From positions 509,829,176 to 509,893,175 of the forward strand of contig CM057347.1 in NCBI GenBank assembly GCA_030015575.1: DNA of 64,000 bases, in the 5' to 3' direction. Below the pieces are notes generated by a model, which saw only the letters and a program-made list of their open reading frames with translations, did not search any database and was not told the origin of the DNA. This stretch comes from Agapanthus africanus (Eukaryota > Streptophyta > Magnoliopsida > Asparagales > Amaryllidaceae). The stretch's first letter is position 1. The number at the start of each line of letters is the position of its first letter. Made by a program: the position numbers and the translations under genes. This document shows, in pieces, positions 21,720 to 31,234 of the stretch.

Positions 21720-24700
21720 ATGTCTCTAGACACTTCATTCCCGTTCGTCCGCTTGGAGGAGGGATTTCCCGAGGCGCCCTTGGACCGTGAAGTCCTGACC
21801 ATAATTAAGGAGTACGACCCGGAACACAAGAGTCTCCACCTTTGGGGGTCGTGGTATAATCAGATCATCATGGGCCGCCGGAGCTTCACATGCGCGGTGC
21901 CGTCGGAACCCATCATGGCGATTCACTATGCTACCCCACCCTCGGTGCAGTATGCCGTGGAGTTGGTGGATTGGACCGCGAACAGCTTTCTTCATCCCGC
22001 TATGGATGCGGTTCCTGTCCAACGTCCTATGGTCTTGGATATCCTAGGACGTCGTATCTGTCAGGGCGAGGCGAGACCCTGGGGGCAATCATATAACATT
22101 GGTCTGATCCCCCGCCATCCGATTGGTTACCTGCCGTGGGCCCGGTACATCTTGTCGACGAAGTAGCAGTTGATAAGATTAGGATTGTACACCGCGGTCT
22201 ACGTCTTTCTCTTCCAGTATCCCACGCTCCCCACTTGGTGGTTTAAAGCTTTCCTGGAATAGTGGAACATTCCCATCCACACTTTCCTTGCCATGGATCG
22301 GGAAGTGTCTATCTCTTTGGAGGAATTCGCGGAGGTATCCGGTCTACCAGTCATGGGGGAACACTATGAAGAGCTGCTCCCGACAGATGAGTATGTCTTC
22401 GGTGCTAAGCCGATGGTAAGGGGGATCATGCCGGAAAATGCTGTTCAACACCAATTCCCTAGCCTGATCAAGGTGTTGAACATCTACGAGTCCCTATTTA
22501 TCGAACATGGGAGCCGAGGAGTTAATTTTGAGGACTTCATTGCTCGTTTCCTTCGCCCAAGCGTCATTTCATCAGGAGCTGCCAAGTCTGCTATCCTGGA
22601 TGATCCTTTCGGCCTAGGTTTGGATAACCTGCCGGCGAAGGAGATAGACCAAAAGGTTTTCTTCCTTCCAGACTTCCCTACTATATCTTTTGCAGAAATC
22701 GCAGCCCCCGGGATGGACGAGGAGGCCTTTTTCTTAGGATTTCTCGGACTGTGGCTGAGTTGGTTCGCGATCCCAATGCACTCTCATCGCATGCGGCCCT
22801 CCGTGTTTTACCCAGCCCACCGAATGGTCATCGGGGTAAAGGTGGCTATGGGGATCGCCGGCTTGGCGCACTTATATCATGGTCTCAGCCGAGCCGCGGA
22901 TGCTAACGAGCCCGGGGTATTGCACGTGGTCTTCCCGATGCACTACTTCATATCGTGGCTTGAGCTACATACGGCGGGTGTCTTCGGCATGCATAAAAGG
23001 CCTTCATTCTTTGACAAGTGCGGTTTTCCTCGCATTATACAGTTGATTGGCTCATCAATCGTGACCCCTTCACCACGGAACGCCAGGGGTTTACTGCTTC
23101 GCCCTCACACCGTTGGAGTCGGGATGTCCTTCATTGACAAGGTATTAACCATTGGAAAAGCGTCCACCACTGTGGTGCGACCATTACAGGACTCCTTTAA
23201 GGATGGAGCTTCAGTGTTGACGGCCCGGGAGACCCTCCACTTGTATTCTATTAGACCGGGCTTCCTAGTCTTCAGGCAGGGAGGTGCGGCAATCTTCATG
23301 AGATATAACCCGCATCGTTTTGCCCAACAATTGGGCTACAATCAAGGGGTACCCTTGGAAGCTTTCTTATTGGAACCTGCTGCCAATGAAGAAGGGATGG
23401 ATAACGCGTTACATCACTTTATGCGCCTGAACACGGGTTCTCGTTTTTTTATCAGCGCGCCGGCCTGCGCTCCACGACTCCTTAATGTATATAAAGAGTG
23501 GTACAATCATGCGACGGGGGCCGTTATAAAGGAGGAGAGGCGAGTGTTGATCGACCGTAAAGAAGCACCTCCCGGCACCGATCGTAACACTCCCTTAATG
23601 CCAAGGACCCCGGTGGTTCCTCGTCTAAAAGATGCCGGGGGCAGACCGTCGCGTGCGCAAAGTCCTCCGCACGGATTGCCGCTTCCCGATATTACAGATG
23701 CAGCCCCAGCGCCCCGTGCTCCAGTGGAGACAGTGGTTGTGGCCTCGCCGGAGTTTGGTGTAGGTGCAAACATCGGGACCCGCCGTCCCAAGGTGGCTGC
23801 TAAACGTAAGTCGATCCCCCGTGAGCCTAGGGTCGAAGGGTAAAAGAAAAAGAAGTCGCTCTTCGCTGCGGACATCGTGTTCGGTCAGGAACCCCATGCT
23901 CTTTATGTCGAGGGCCTGATCGAATACGGGACGAACGAAGGACTAGTGATGCCGCCGCCGGATGATACAGACTTGGAAGCCGCTCTCGAAACTTCGGCGT
24001 GGTTGGCAAAGCGGGACGCGTGGCTGGCCAAGCTTGCGCAATCAGGTAACTATTAGTCGCCTTTTCTTTATTGCAACATATCCTCTTCATTGCCTTTGAC
24101 TAACGCTTTTCTTTCTTTCCTTTCGACAGGCATCACTGACGAAGAAGCCATTGCCGCTTCTCCGAAGACTTTCCAGGAGGAGGAACGTCTTAGAGGATCT
24201 ATGGGCCTTAGTAAGTTTCGATTTATTAAGCTTTCATTTCCCTTGTGTTATGGTCGATCTAACCTCTCCCTTTTAATCACAGGAACCTCAATGCCGCTCC
24301 CGCCAAGTGAGGCAAATGTCCTACCGGCTGCCGACGTTCCTGCTTCTTCAGGGTTACCGCAAGAAGTCCGTCTTGAGGAGCCGATGAGAGACGCCTTAAA
24401 GGCTCTGGAGGTTTCTTTGTTTACGGATGACGATGCCGCGGTGAAAGAGGCGTCACAGAGGTCCATTGTGACAGCTCGGGAGGAAAGAAAGCGGCAAAGG
24501 CGTGAGGCGAAGGCGCGCCGGGCTGCCTTGGCTGTGGGAGCGGGCCCCAGCACCGCCCCTCATGCTGATACTCCATCTGAAGAGGCCCCTGTTGCCCTAT
24601 CCACTGCCCGCAGAGAGGTGGCGCGCGCAGTTCGGAGCGCAAACGGTAAATCCGCTTCAGGTAATATTTCTCTCAGAGTTTTTGTTATAAGGGTTTTTTA

Positions 24701-26526
24701 ATGTCATTGGTCCTTATATCCCTTATCTTGTAGGGCCGAGTCCGATCGAGGGGGAGGCGGAAACCGTCGATCCCAAAGAAACAGAGGAGGCGGTACCTGC
24801 CGAACTCGAGCCGACGGTGGGCAACGTCGTTGTGGCTTTGGAGCCTGAGGTGGAGGTCGAGGGGCCTGCAGCCGAGAAGGTCATTGATGCCGAACCTGAA
24901 ACGGTGGCAGATGATATGATCATTATAACTGAACCGAGGGTGGTGGTGGACGAGACGCTTGAGGCCGGCGACCTCGTGGTGACAGTGGATGAGCCGATGG
25001 AGACGGCGGAGCTCGAAGAAGTTGCGGGTGAGATGGGTACGACTCTTGGGGAAGAGTCATCCGCTTCCTTCCAAGAATCCGGCAACGTTCCAATCATTGC
25101 CTTCCCTGCTTACGATCTCCTGCCTTCTCCTGGTCGCGCTAGCACGGCGACGGTCCCCATCGAGTCGGGTGATGAGGCTACGGGAGGTGGCCTCATGTCG
25201 ATAGAGGAGGGAGTCGCTTCTGTTTCGGCCGGGAGCTCCTCAAGTAAACCTTAGGTTACTGTCTTTCTTATTTTACAATCCTTTCTGACAAGTTCACCTT
25301 TCTTATAACGCAGGTGCAGCCAGCGCCGATGCCCCACTGCTTGAAGGAGCGCCTTCAACGACTGCCTTGGCGGTGGTCACCTCCCAACCCTCTCTCATAC
25401 CGTCTAAGATGTTGGAAGGTATGGGTTTGCAACTTATTAGTCTTATCTTTCAGATGTATAGTGTATGTACTGAAGTCGTGCTGTTGTGTCTTTTTAGGAG
25501 TACTTTTTGACCATCTTTACCAGATGTTGCTCCCACACTTCTCCTTCCCATCCGAGCTTGCTTCTTCCTCTGGTGGCGTTGGTGAGTATGATTTCCAATG
25601 ACATCCTTCTTTCTTCATTGATGGGATTATTTCTAAACCCTTTTTTTTATCTCGACTGCAGTGTTACAAATTGAAGGAGGGGATGAAAGATGGGCTGCGT
25701 TGCCGACTCTTCCGGCTCTGCCACCTGCCTCAGCCGGTACAGCGACTATCACATTGATAAAGTCTTCCTTCTTTATTTTCAGAACTGTTATCTGATCACA
25801 TCTTGTTTCTCTTCAGCTGTCGTTCCGGTCTCGGCGCCCTTCGAATCTCGCATCATAATGCCGACGGGTCCTTATCTGAGGAGTCTGTCTTCAAAAGGTG
25901 CCGCGAATAGTCTGCGCATGTTGAGTGACTACGTCGAGGAACTCGACGTTGAAACTCCTACATCTGCCGCAGACTTCGCAATGATGGTTAACCCGATGCT
26001 AGCAATACTCGTGAACTTTCATGAGGAGGGCATCGTCGCATCCTGGGTTAACCATTGTAGGGAGATCGAGGGTCGCCTATATCAGTTGGATTCGCTGCGT
26101 CCCGCTCCCGAGGCCTTGGCTGCCTGTAATCAAAGAACAGCGTGGATTGAGCAGAGCGCTCCTTACTTCCGCTACCTCGAACAAGAAGTCATTTCAAGGC
26201 GTAAGGAGCGTGGTGAGACTTCAAGCAAGTCTGCCCAATTGCATGCTCGGGTGGAGGCCAACGCCGCACGGCTGAAGGTTGTCTTTGAGGGCCTTCTGCA
26301 ATGTCTTTCTGAAGGGTTATCATTGAGGCAACAACTTGATGTTGTCGAGCGAGATGCACCCAGCCAGGAAGCAGCCCAGAAGGCGGCGGAGGAGCAACTT
26401 TCATCTTTCTTGCAGCAGCGAGCCCAGGTGGAGGCGGAGGTGGCTGCGGCTGTCACTCAGGAGGAGGCGCTGAAGGAAGTGCGAGAGCAGCTTGTGGATT
26501 TACTAAAGACACTTCCTCCTCAGTAG
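21720..26526 (+). pseudogene. Antisense accessory gene of element D: plant mobile domain plus coiled coil, multi-exon
   Basis: Lies in D's 3' internal region on the strand opposite to gag-pol. The large first part (21720-23843) resembles the plant mobile domain (PMD) proteins found in plants and in transposable elements: GFLGLWLSWFAIP, then WLELHTAGVF, then LHLYSIRPGFLVFRQGG, then YNPHRFAQQLGYNQGVP. A Pro/Arg-rich basic linker follows (PRRPKVAAKRKS-like). Seven short GT-AG intervals of 70-84 bp follow (starting near 24046, 24211, 24661, 25244, 25419, 25582 and 25737), looking like genuine introns and separating small acidic Glu/Val-rich exons. The last exon (25817-26526) encodes a Gln/Glu/Ala-rich coiled coil. 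It has about two or three breaks, so this copy may not be functional. Function unknown: PMD proteins have been tied to silencing and genome stability, and Grande gene 23 (nuclear protein) is a positional parallel. It could also be a captured host gene. Confidence 0.7.
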
Positions 26527-26569
26527 CTATCCTTCTTTATATCGTTTGTACTTGTAGATAAAAGAATGT

Positions 26570-26572
<3 letters not shown>

Positions 26573-26607
<35 letters not shown>
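26573..26607. repeat. (TA)n microsatellite after the antisense gene
   Basis: A TA tract lies between the last codon of the antisense gene and its poly(A) signal. Confidence 0.9.
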
Positions 26608-26610
<3 letters not shown>

Positions 26611-26651
26611 ATTCTTTGACATAATGTATCCTGTACCCGATCAAGTTTATG

Positions 26652-26657
26652 AATAAA
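26652..26657 (+). terminator. Candidate poly(A) signal of the antisense gene
   Basis: AATAAA lies 126 bp after the coding end in a T-rich 3' context (ACCTTTTTTGTC follows), the usual plant layout. Together with the TATA box at 20907 it frames a complete transcription unit. Confidence 0.55.
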
Positions 26658-26829
26658 AGATACACCTTTTTTGTCATGTGTCATTTTCTCCATCTTCTCT
26701 TTCTTTTACTATCAGCATATCACTTTAGCAAACATGGTTAACGGATGATTAGAACGAGTATCCTGACTTTCTTAAGAAATAGCGATGGCTTAGGCCGCAG
26801 GTTCGGATCCGCTGCCTGAGACTTTTCAA

Positions 26830-27006
26830 CTCTATGAGCCGTGAGGGTCTCATAGAGACTTTTCTCCCTACGAATCGAGAGGATCTCGTAGGTGAGCTTT
26901 CTCCTTAGGAATCGTGAGGATTCCCAAGTGTGGTTTTCTCTTACAAGTAGTAAGGATCCTACAAGAGAATTTTTCCCGCTTACGAGTCGTGAGGACCTAC
27001 AAGCGG
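26830..27006. repeat. Five-hairpin module, copy 1
   Basis: Five consecutive stem-loops share the loop core TCGTGAGGAT or a close form but have different self-complementary stems: CTCTATGAG with CTCATAGAG; CCTACGA with TCGTAGG; CTTAGGA with TTCCCAAG (imperfect); CTTACAAG with a CCTACAAG-like arm (imperfect); GCTTACGAG with CCTACAAGC (imperfect). Spacing is 35-45 bp. It lies between the antisense gene and the 159-bp array. Confidence 0.8.
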
Positions 27007-27083
27007 TTGTTTCCCTCCTCGTCGAAATTCGACTTTGGAGAGTGAGACCCATGAATAGTATGCAAGAGACCATTTTGGATTGA

Positions 27084-28060
27084 CTTGCAGGATTCCATTA
27101 TTCAGGAAGCAAGTTTTTTAGTCTCTGCTGCCTGAGGCTTCATTTGCATGTTGAGACGAATCGGGAATTTCCCGCGGAGACACAATTTCTCTGCGAGCCG
27201 ACGCGAATCAAGAGGCTCTCATCAAGGAGTGTTTGTATCCGTGAGTCGAGGAGTTTGCTAGGGATTATCTGTTTCCCAAGCACCAAGGATTATTTGTTTC
27301 CTTGGGGTCTGAAACGAGTCGAGGATTTCCCACGGAGGCGCTGGTGGCTCTGCGAGTCGACACGGATCAGGAGGCTCTCGTCAAGGAGTGTTTGTATCCG
27401 TGAGTCGAGGAATTTGCTAGGGATTATTTGTTTCCCAAGCGCCAAGGATTATTTGTTTCCTTGGGGTTTGAAACGAGTCGAGAATTTCCCACGGAGGCAC
27501 TGGTGGCTCTGCGAGTCGATGCGGATCAGGAGGCTCTCGTCAAGGAGTGTTTGTATCCGTGAGTCGAGGAATTTGCTAGGGATTATTTGTTTCCCAAGCG
27601 CCAAGGATTATTTGTTTCCTTGGGGTTTGAAACGAGTCGAGAATTTCCCACGGAGGCGCTGGTGGCTCTGCGAGTCGACGCGGATCAGGAGGCTCTCGTC
27701 AAGGAGTGTTTGTATCCGTGAGTCGAGGAATTTGCTAGGGATTATTTGTTTCCCAAGCGCCAAGGATTATTTGTTTCCTTGGGGTTTGAAACGAGTCGAG
27801 AATTTCCCACGGAGGCACTGGTGGCTCTGCGAGTCGACGCGGATCAGAAGGCTCTCGTCAAGGAGTGTTTGTATCCGTGAGTCGAGGAATTTGCTAGGGA
27901 TTATTTGTTTCCCAAGCGCCAAGGATTATTTGTTTCCTTGGGGTTTGAAACGAGTCGAGAATTTCCCACGGAGGCACTGGTGGCTCTGCGAGTCGACGCG
28001 GATCAGGAGGCTCTCGTCAAGGAGTGTTTGTATCCGTGAGTCGAGGAATTTGCTGAAGAC
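27084..28060. repeat. 159-bp tandem array
   Basis: Five full units of exactly 159 bp (starting at 27243, 27402, 27561, 27720 and 27879) with partial units on both sides and very few differences between units. Each holds GGG-ATTATTTGTTT-CCC next to CCAAGG-ATTATTTGTTT-CCTTGG, two hairpins with the same loop and different stems. Since 159 is 3 x 53, a plus-strand frame stays open across the array (27144-28085) as a 53-residue repeat. I see no ATG-led gene signal or family match and do not call it protein-coding. Tandem repeats in the 3' untranslated region are typical of Tat-lineage elements. Confidence 0.92.
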
Positions 28061-28235
28061 ATTTGTTTCTTCGGAGTTGGACTGAACCATCGAGATTTGG
28101 CTTCGTCTTCTGGCGGAGCCTGTTGGTAAAGTATGGTTCCCTCTTTGTTTACGCCCTTGAATTGTATACAGGGATCGATGTGATCTTAACTGTAGAGCCA
28201 AAATTTTATCATCATTTTTTTTGTTTTATCTCCGC

Positions 28236-28446
28236 GATGCTCTATCATTTCAGCTTTTATATCGCGAAGGTCGCGATTGCCCAATCATTTCGGCTATTTT
28301 TCGCGGTGCCCAATCATTTCGGCTGTTTATTTTATTTTTACTCGCTGCTTTTTATTGCGAGTTGCCCAATCATTTCGGCTATTTTTCATGCCTACATTTT
28401 TACTTGCTGCTTTTTCTTGCAAGTTGCCCAATCATTTCGGCTATTC
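28236..28446. repeat. Repeats of TGCCCAATCATTTCGGCT with covarying hairpins
   Basis: The 18-base phrase TGCCCAATCATTTCGGCT occurs four times (near 28277, 28308, 28363, 28424), with a degenerate copy at 28240. Between copies, hairpins change arms in step: ACTCGC pairs with GCGAGT and ACTTGC pairs with GCAAGT around nearly the same loop (TGCTTTTTATT or TGCTTTTTCTT). ATCGCG pairs with CGCGAT before the first copy. Confidence 0.8.
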
Positions 28447-28624
28447 CGTATGCATGTGCGGCCTACTGGCTTTCCGCCGTAAACCTGGAATTAGGCACCG
28501 ATTTCGGCATCAACACCGCTACAACTGGGATATTGCCAGGAGCGAATCATCATCTGCCTCCGTCGATGTTGAACAAAGGTAGCTTAGCGAACAGGGTTAG
28601 GGTCCTGTCGTCTAAGGCTTTTAA

Positions 28625-28796
28625 CTTCATGAGCCGTAAGGGTCTCATAAAGGTATTTCTCCCTACAAGTCGTGAGGATCTTGTAGGTGTATTTTCTTCT
28701 TAGGAATCGTGAGGATTCCTAAGTGTATGTTCCTCTGTAAGTCGTAAGGATCCTACCAGAGGGTTTTCTCCTTGTAAGTCGAGAGAACTTATAAGG
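28625..28796. repeat. Five-hairpin module, copy 2
   Basis: Same order of five stem-loops as the module at 26830: CTTCATGAG with CTCATAAAG; CCTACAAG with CTTGTAGG; CTTAGGA with TCCTAAG; a CTCTGTAAG-type arm with CCTACCAGAG (imperfect); CTTGTAAG with CTTATAAG. Loops are CCGTAAGGGT, TCGTGAGGAT, ATCGTGAGGAT, TCGTAAGGAT and TCGAGAGAA. Confidence 0.8.
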
Positions 28797-28970
28797 GTTG
28801 TTCATCATGCGAACATATCCCTAGTCTCGGATGAGACTTGATTAGGGAAATGTTTATTCGCGCCCGTGGATTGTATACAAGGGTCAGTATTGAGCCACTT
28901 GTAGGGCAATATCGGAAGTTGTGGGGGTTGCTTAAGCACATGTTTAGGTCTCTGTAACTTAAGACTTTCA

Positions 28971-29146
28971 AATCTTATGGACCGTGAGGGTCCCATAAGA
29001 GAGTTCTCCTTACGAGTCGTGAGGATCTCGCAAGTGTATTTTCTCCTTAGGAATCATGGGGGTCCCTAAGTGTGTTGCTCCCTTGTGAGTCGTAAGGATC
29101 TCAGGCGGGTGGTTTCTCCTTACAAGGTCGAGAGGATCTTGTAAGT
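28971..29146. repeat. Five-hairpin module, copy 3
   Basis: Third copy in the same order: TCTTATGG with CCCATAAGA; CTTACGAG with CTCGCAAG; CTTAGGA with TCCCTAAG; a CTTGTGAG arm with CTCAGGCGG (imperfect); CTTACAAG with CTTGTAAG. The loop core stays near TCGTGAGGAT. Each module is introduced by a GACTTTCAA- or GGCTTTTAA-like phrase. Confidence 0.8.
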
Positions 29147-29489
29147 GTTCTTTAACGAGGTTGCGCCCTTTCGGGTTTTCACAAACACTCGCCGGTAGCC
29201 CTGCTGTTTTTACTCACGGAGCCCTTTCGGGTTTTCATCTGTGCCCTTTTTGCTTATGGACATACCGTTTTTTTTTTGCTTTTTTTATATATTATTTTTT
29301 TTGTTTTTTTTATCTCGTCAGCCTAAAAAATGCTGCGGTAGTAGTTTAAAGACGTTTCGGTCTGCTACTAGTTTAAGGACATTTCGGTCCGTCGTTGAGA
29401 GGCGGGCTACTGCTTATAAAGCTTGAGCTTAGGAAGATAGTGAGCGGACGTAGTCATCGTCATCTATCATTGACCTAGGCTGTGGCTCA

Positions 29490-30659
29490 TCAAGCATAGT
29501 ATTTCTTTAGGAAGCGACCGTTTATCGGCCTGAAAGGCCTTTCACCGTGCATATCTATGAGTAGAGAGGCCCCGCCCTGGTAGACCTTATCTATGACGTA
29601 CGGACCTTTATAGTTTGGCTCGAATTTTCCCCGCTTGGCGCGATTGGGGATCATAGGCCTTTTGACCACTAGCACGAGTTCTCCTTGGCGAAATATTCTC
29701 GGTCGGGTCAATCTTTCATATGAGCGCGTCATCTTTGCTTTATAGGCCTCCAGATTTTGTTGCGCTATGAGCCGTGTTTCTTCAAGGGCGTCAAGCTCCT
29801 CAAGCCGAAGGTGAGCATTTTCTTCGTCCGTCAGCTCATAATGGACTGCCACTCGTAGAGAGGGTAACTCTATCTCGAGGGGGAGTACTGCTTCTGTCCC
29901 GAATACTAACGCATATGGTGTTGCGTTTGTGGCCGTTTTAAACGTAGTTCGATATGCCCAGAGAGCCTCTTGCAGTCTTTCGTGCCAGTCTTTTTTATTT
30001 CGCGACATTGTTTTCTTCATGATCTTCGTCAAGGTCTTGTTGAAGGCCTCAGCTAGACCGTTAGCTCGCGGATTATAAACCGAAGAATATCTCCAATCTA
30101 TATTGTGTTGCTGCGCGAAGCGACTGATCTTGTGGCTTCTGTAGGCTGGCCCGTTATCGGAGATGATCCGTCTCGGCGTTCCAAACCGATATATGACATG
30201 CGTCTTGAAGAAATGGAGAATATTCTCCGTCTTTACTTCTCTCAGCGGTACCGCTTCTGCCCACTTAGAGAAGTAATCGGTCGTCGCTAGGATGAAACGA
30301 TGTCCTCTAGACGATGCTGGTTCGATGGGGCCGACTATATCAGTCCCCCACATTTCGAATGGCCAGCTAGCCACCGTTGGATGTAGTGGATTCGGATGTT
30401 GATGGATGAAATCCCCATGAATTTGGCATGAGTGGCATTACTTCGCATATTCGAGGCAGTCCTGGCTCATCGTGGGCCAATAGTAGCCCATCCGTTTGAT
30501 TTTTATCTTCATCTTTGGGCCCGCTTGGTGAGAACCGCAGAGTCCGTCGTGAACTTCCCGGACGACTTTTTTCGCTTCGTCAGGTCCTAAACATCTCAGC
30601 CACAAAGAATCAAACGACCTCTTGTACAGAGTATCATTGACAAAGGCGAAAGACAGAGC
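29490..30659 (-). CDS. Element D integrase
   Basis: Inserts the element's cDNA into host DNA. The main open frame (30374-29490) begins WPFEMWGTDIVGPIE with the first catalytic Asp, continues WAEAVPLREV and GTPRRIISDNGPAYRS with the second Asp, and SSVYNPRANGLAEAFNKTL with the catalytic Glu, followed by a GKFEPNYKGPYVI C-terminal barrel-like region. No chromodomain is present, as expected outside the chromoviruses. The zinc-binding region lies just upstream (about 30375-30560). It is very similar to integrases of plant Tat-lineage elements. Confidence 0.88.
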
Positions 30660-31187
30660 TCATTTCATAAGCTGATGTCTTGTGGACGCTTCTTCAGGCA
30701 ATCGGCGGGACTTGAAGTAATCTACGAAGACTTCTCTCCAATCCTCGGTATTTTCCCAGTCTTTTACTTGCAGGGTCGTCTGCTCGCTCGCTCCTTTTTC
30801 TTCGGATGATTCCGGAGATATTTCTGCTGGGGTAAGCACCCGACGGCTTTGCACCACGATTCTAACGTCATCGAGGTTCTCGTCAGCCAGTTCTTTAGCA
30901 AGTTTGGCCAATGCGTCTGCTTTGCTGTTTTCCGCGCACGGTATGTTTTCCAAAGTATAGGAGGGAATTTGAGTCAATAATTGTTGCACTTTTTCGCCGT
31001 ACTTCACCAGTTCTGGTTTGCATGTTTGGTAGTCGCCGTTTACTTGACTAACGACCAGTTGAGAATCCCCGTATATGAGGAGGTTTTCAATTCCTATGTC
31101 AATGGCGATCTCGAGGCCTGCTATCAGAGCTTCGTATTCGGCTTCATTGTTTGTCCTCGGCTCTGTTAGGGAGAAAGCAAAGCGCAT
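30660..31187 (-). CDS. Element D second (archaeal-type) RNase H
   Basis: Shows NNEAEYEALIAGLEIA, then LIYGDSQLVVSQVNG, then CAENSKADALAKLA: the Glu/Asp/Asp pattern of archaeal- and plant-type RNase H, separate from the RNase H attached to the reverse transcriptase. This additional domain between RT-RNase H and integrase marks the Tat lineage. Its N-terminal Asp block (LYFDGASS) is in the preceding coding stretch near 31275. It would remove RNA from RNA-DNA hybrids during replication. Confidence 0.85.
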   Translation of the reverse strand: MRFAFSLTEPRTNNEAEYEALIAGLEIAIDIGIENLLIYGDSQLVVSQVNGDYQTCKPELVKYGEKVQQLLTQIPSYTLENIPCAENSKADALAKLAKELADENLDDVRIVVQSRRVLTPAEISPESSEEKGASEQTTLQVKDWENTEDWREVFVDYFKSRRLPEEASTRHQLMK

Positions 31188-31234
31188 TATCCCTCCTTGT
31201 GGAGTTACAAAGATGAGCCCTATGCCCGATTTAA

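Noticed and set aside
27144-28085. 313-codon plus-strand open frame with 53-residue repeats
   Set aside because: It follows from a 159-bp tandem array whose period is a multiple of three. No gene signals or known domain; treated as repeat DNA.
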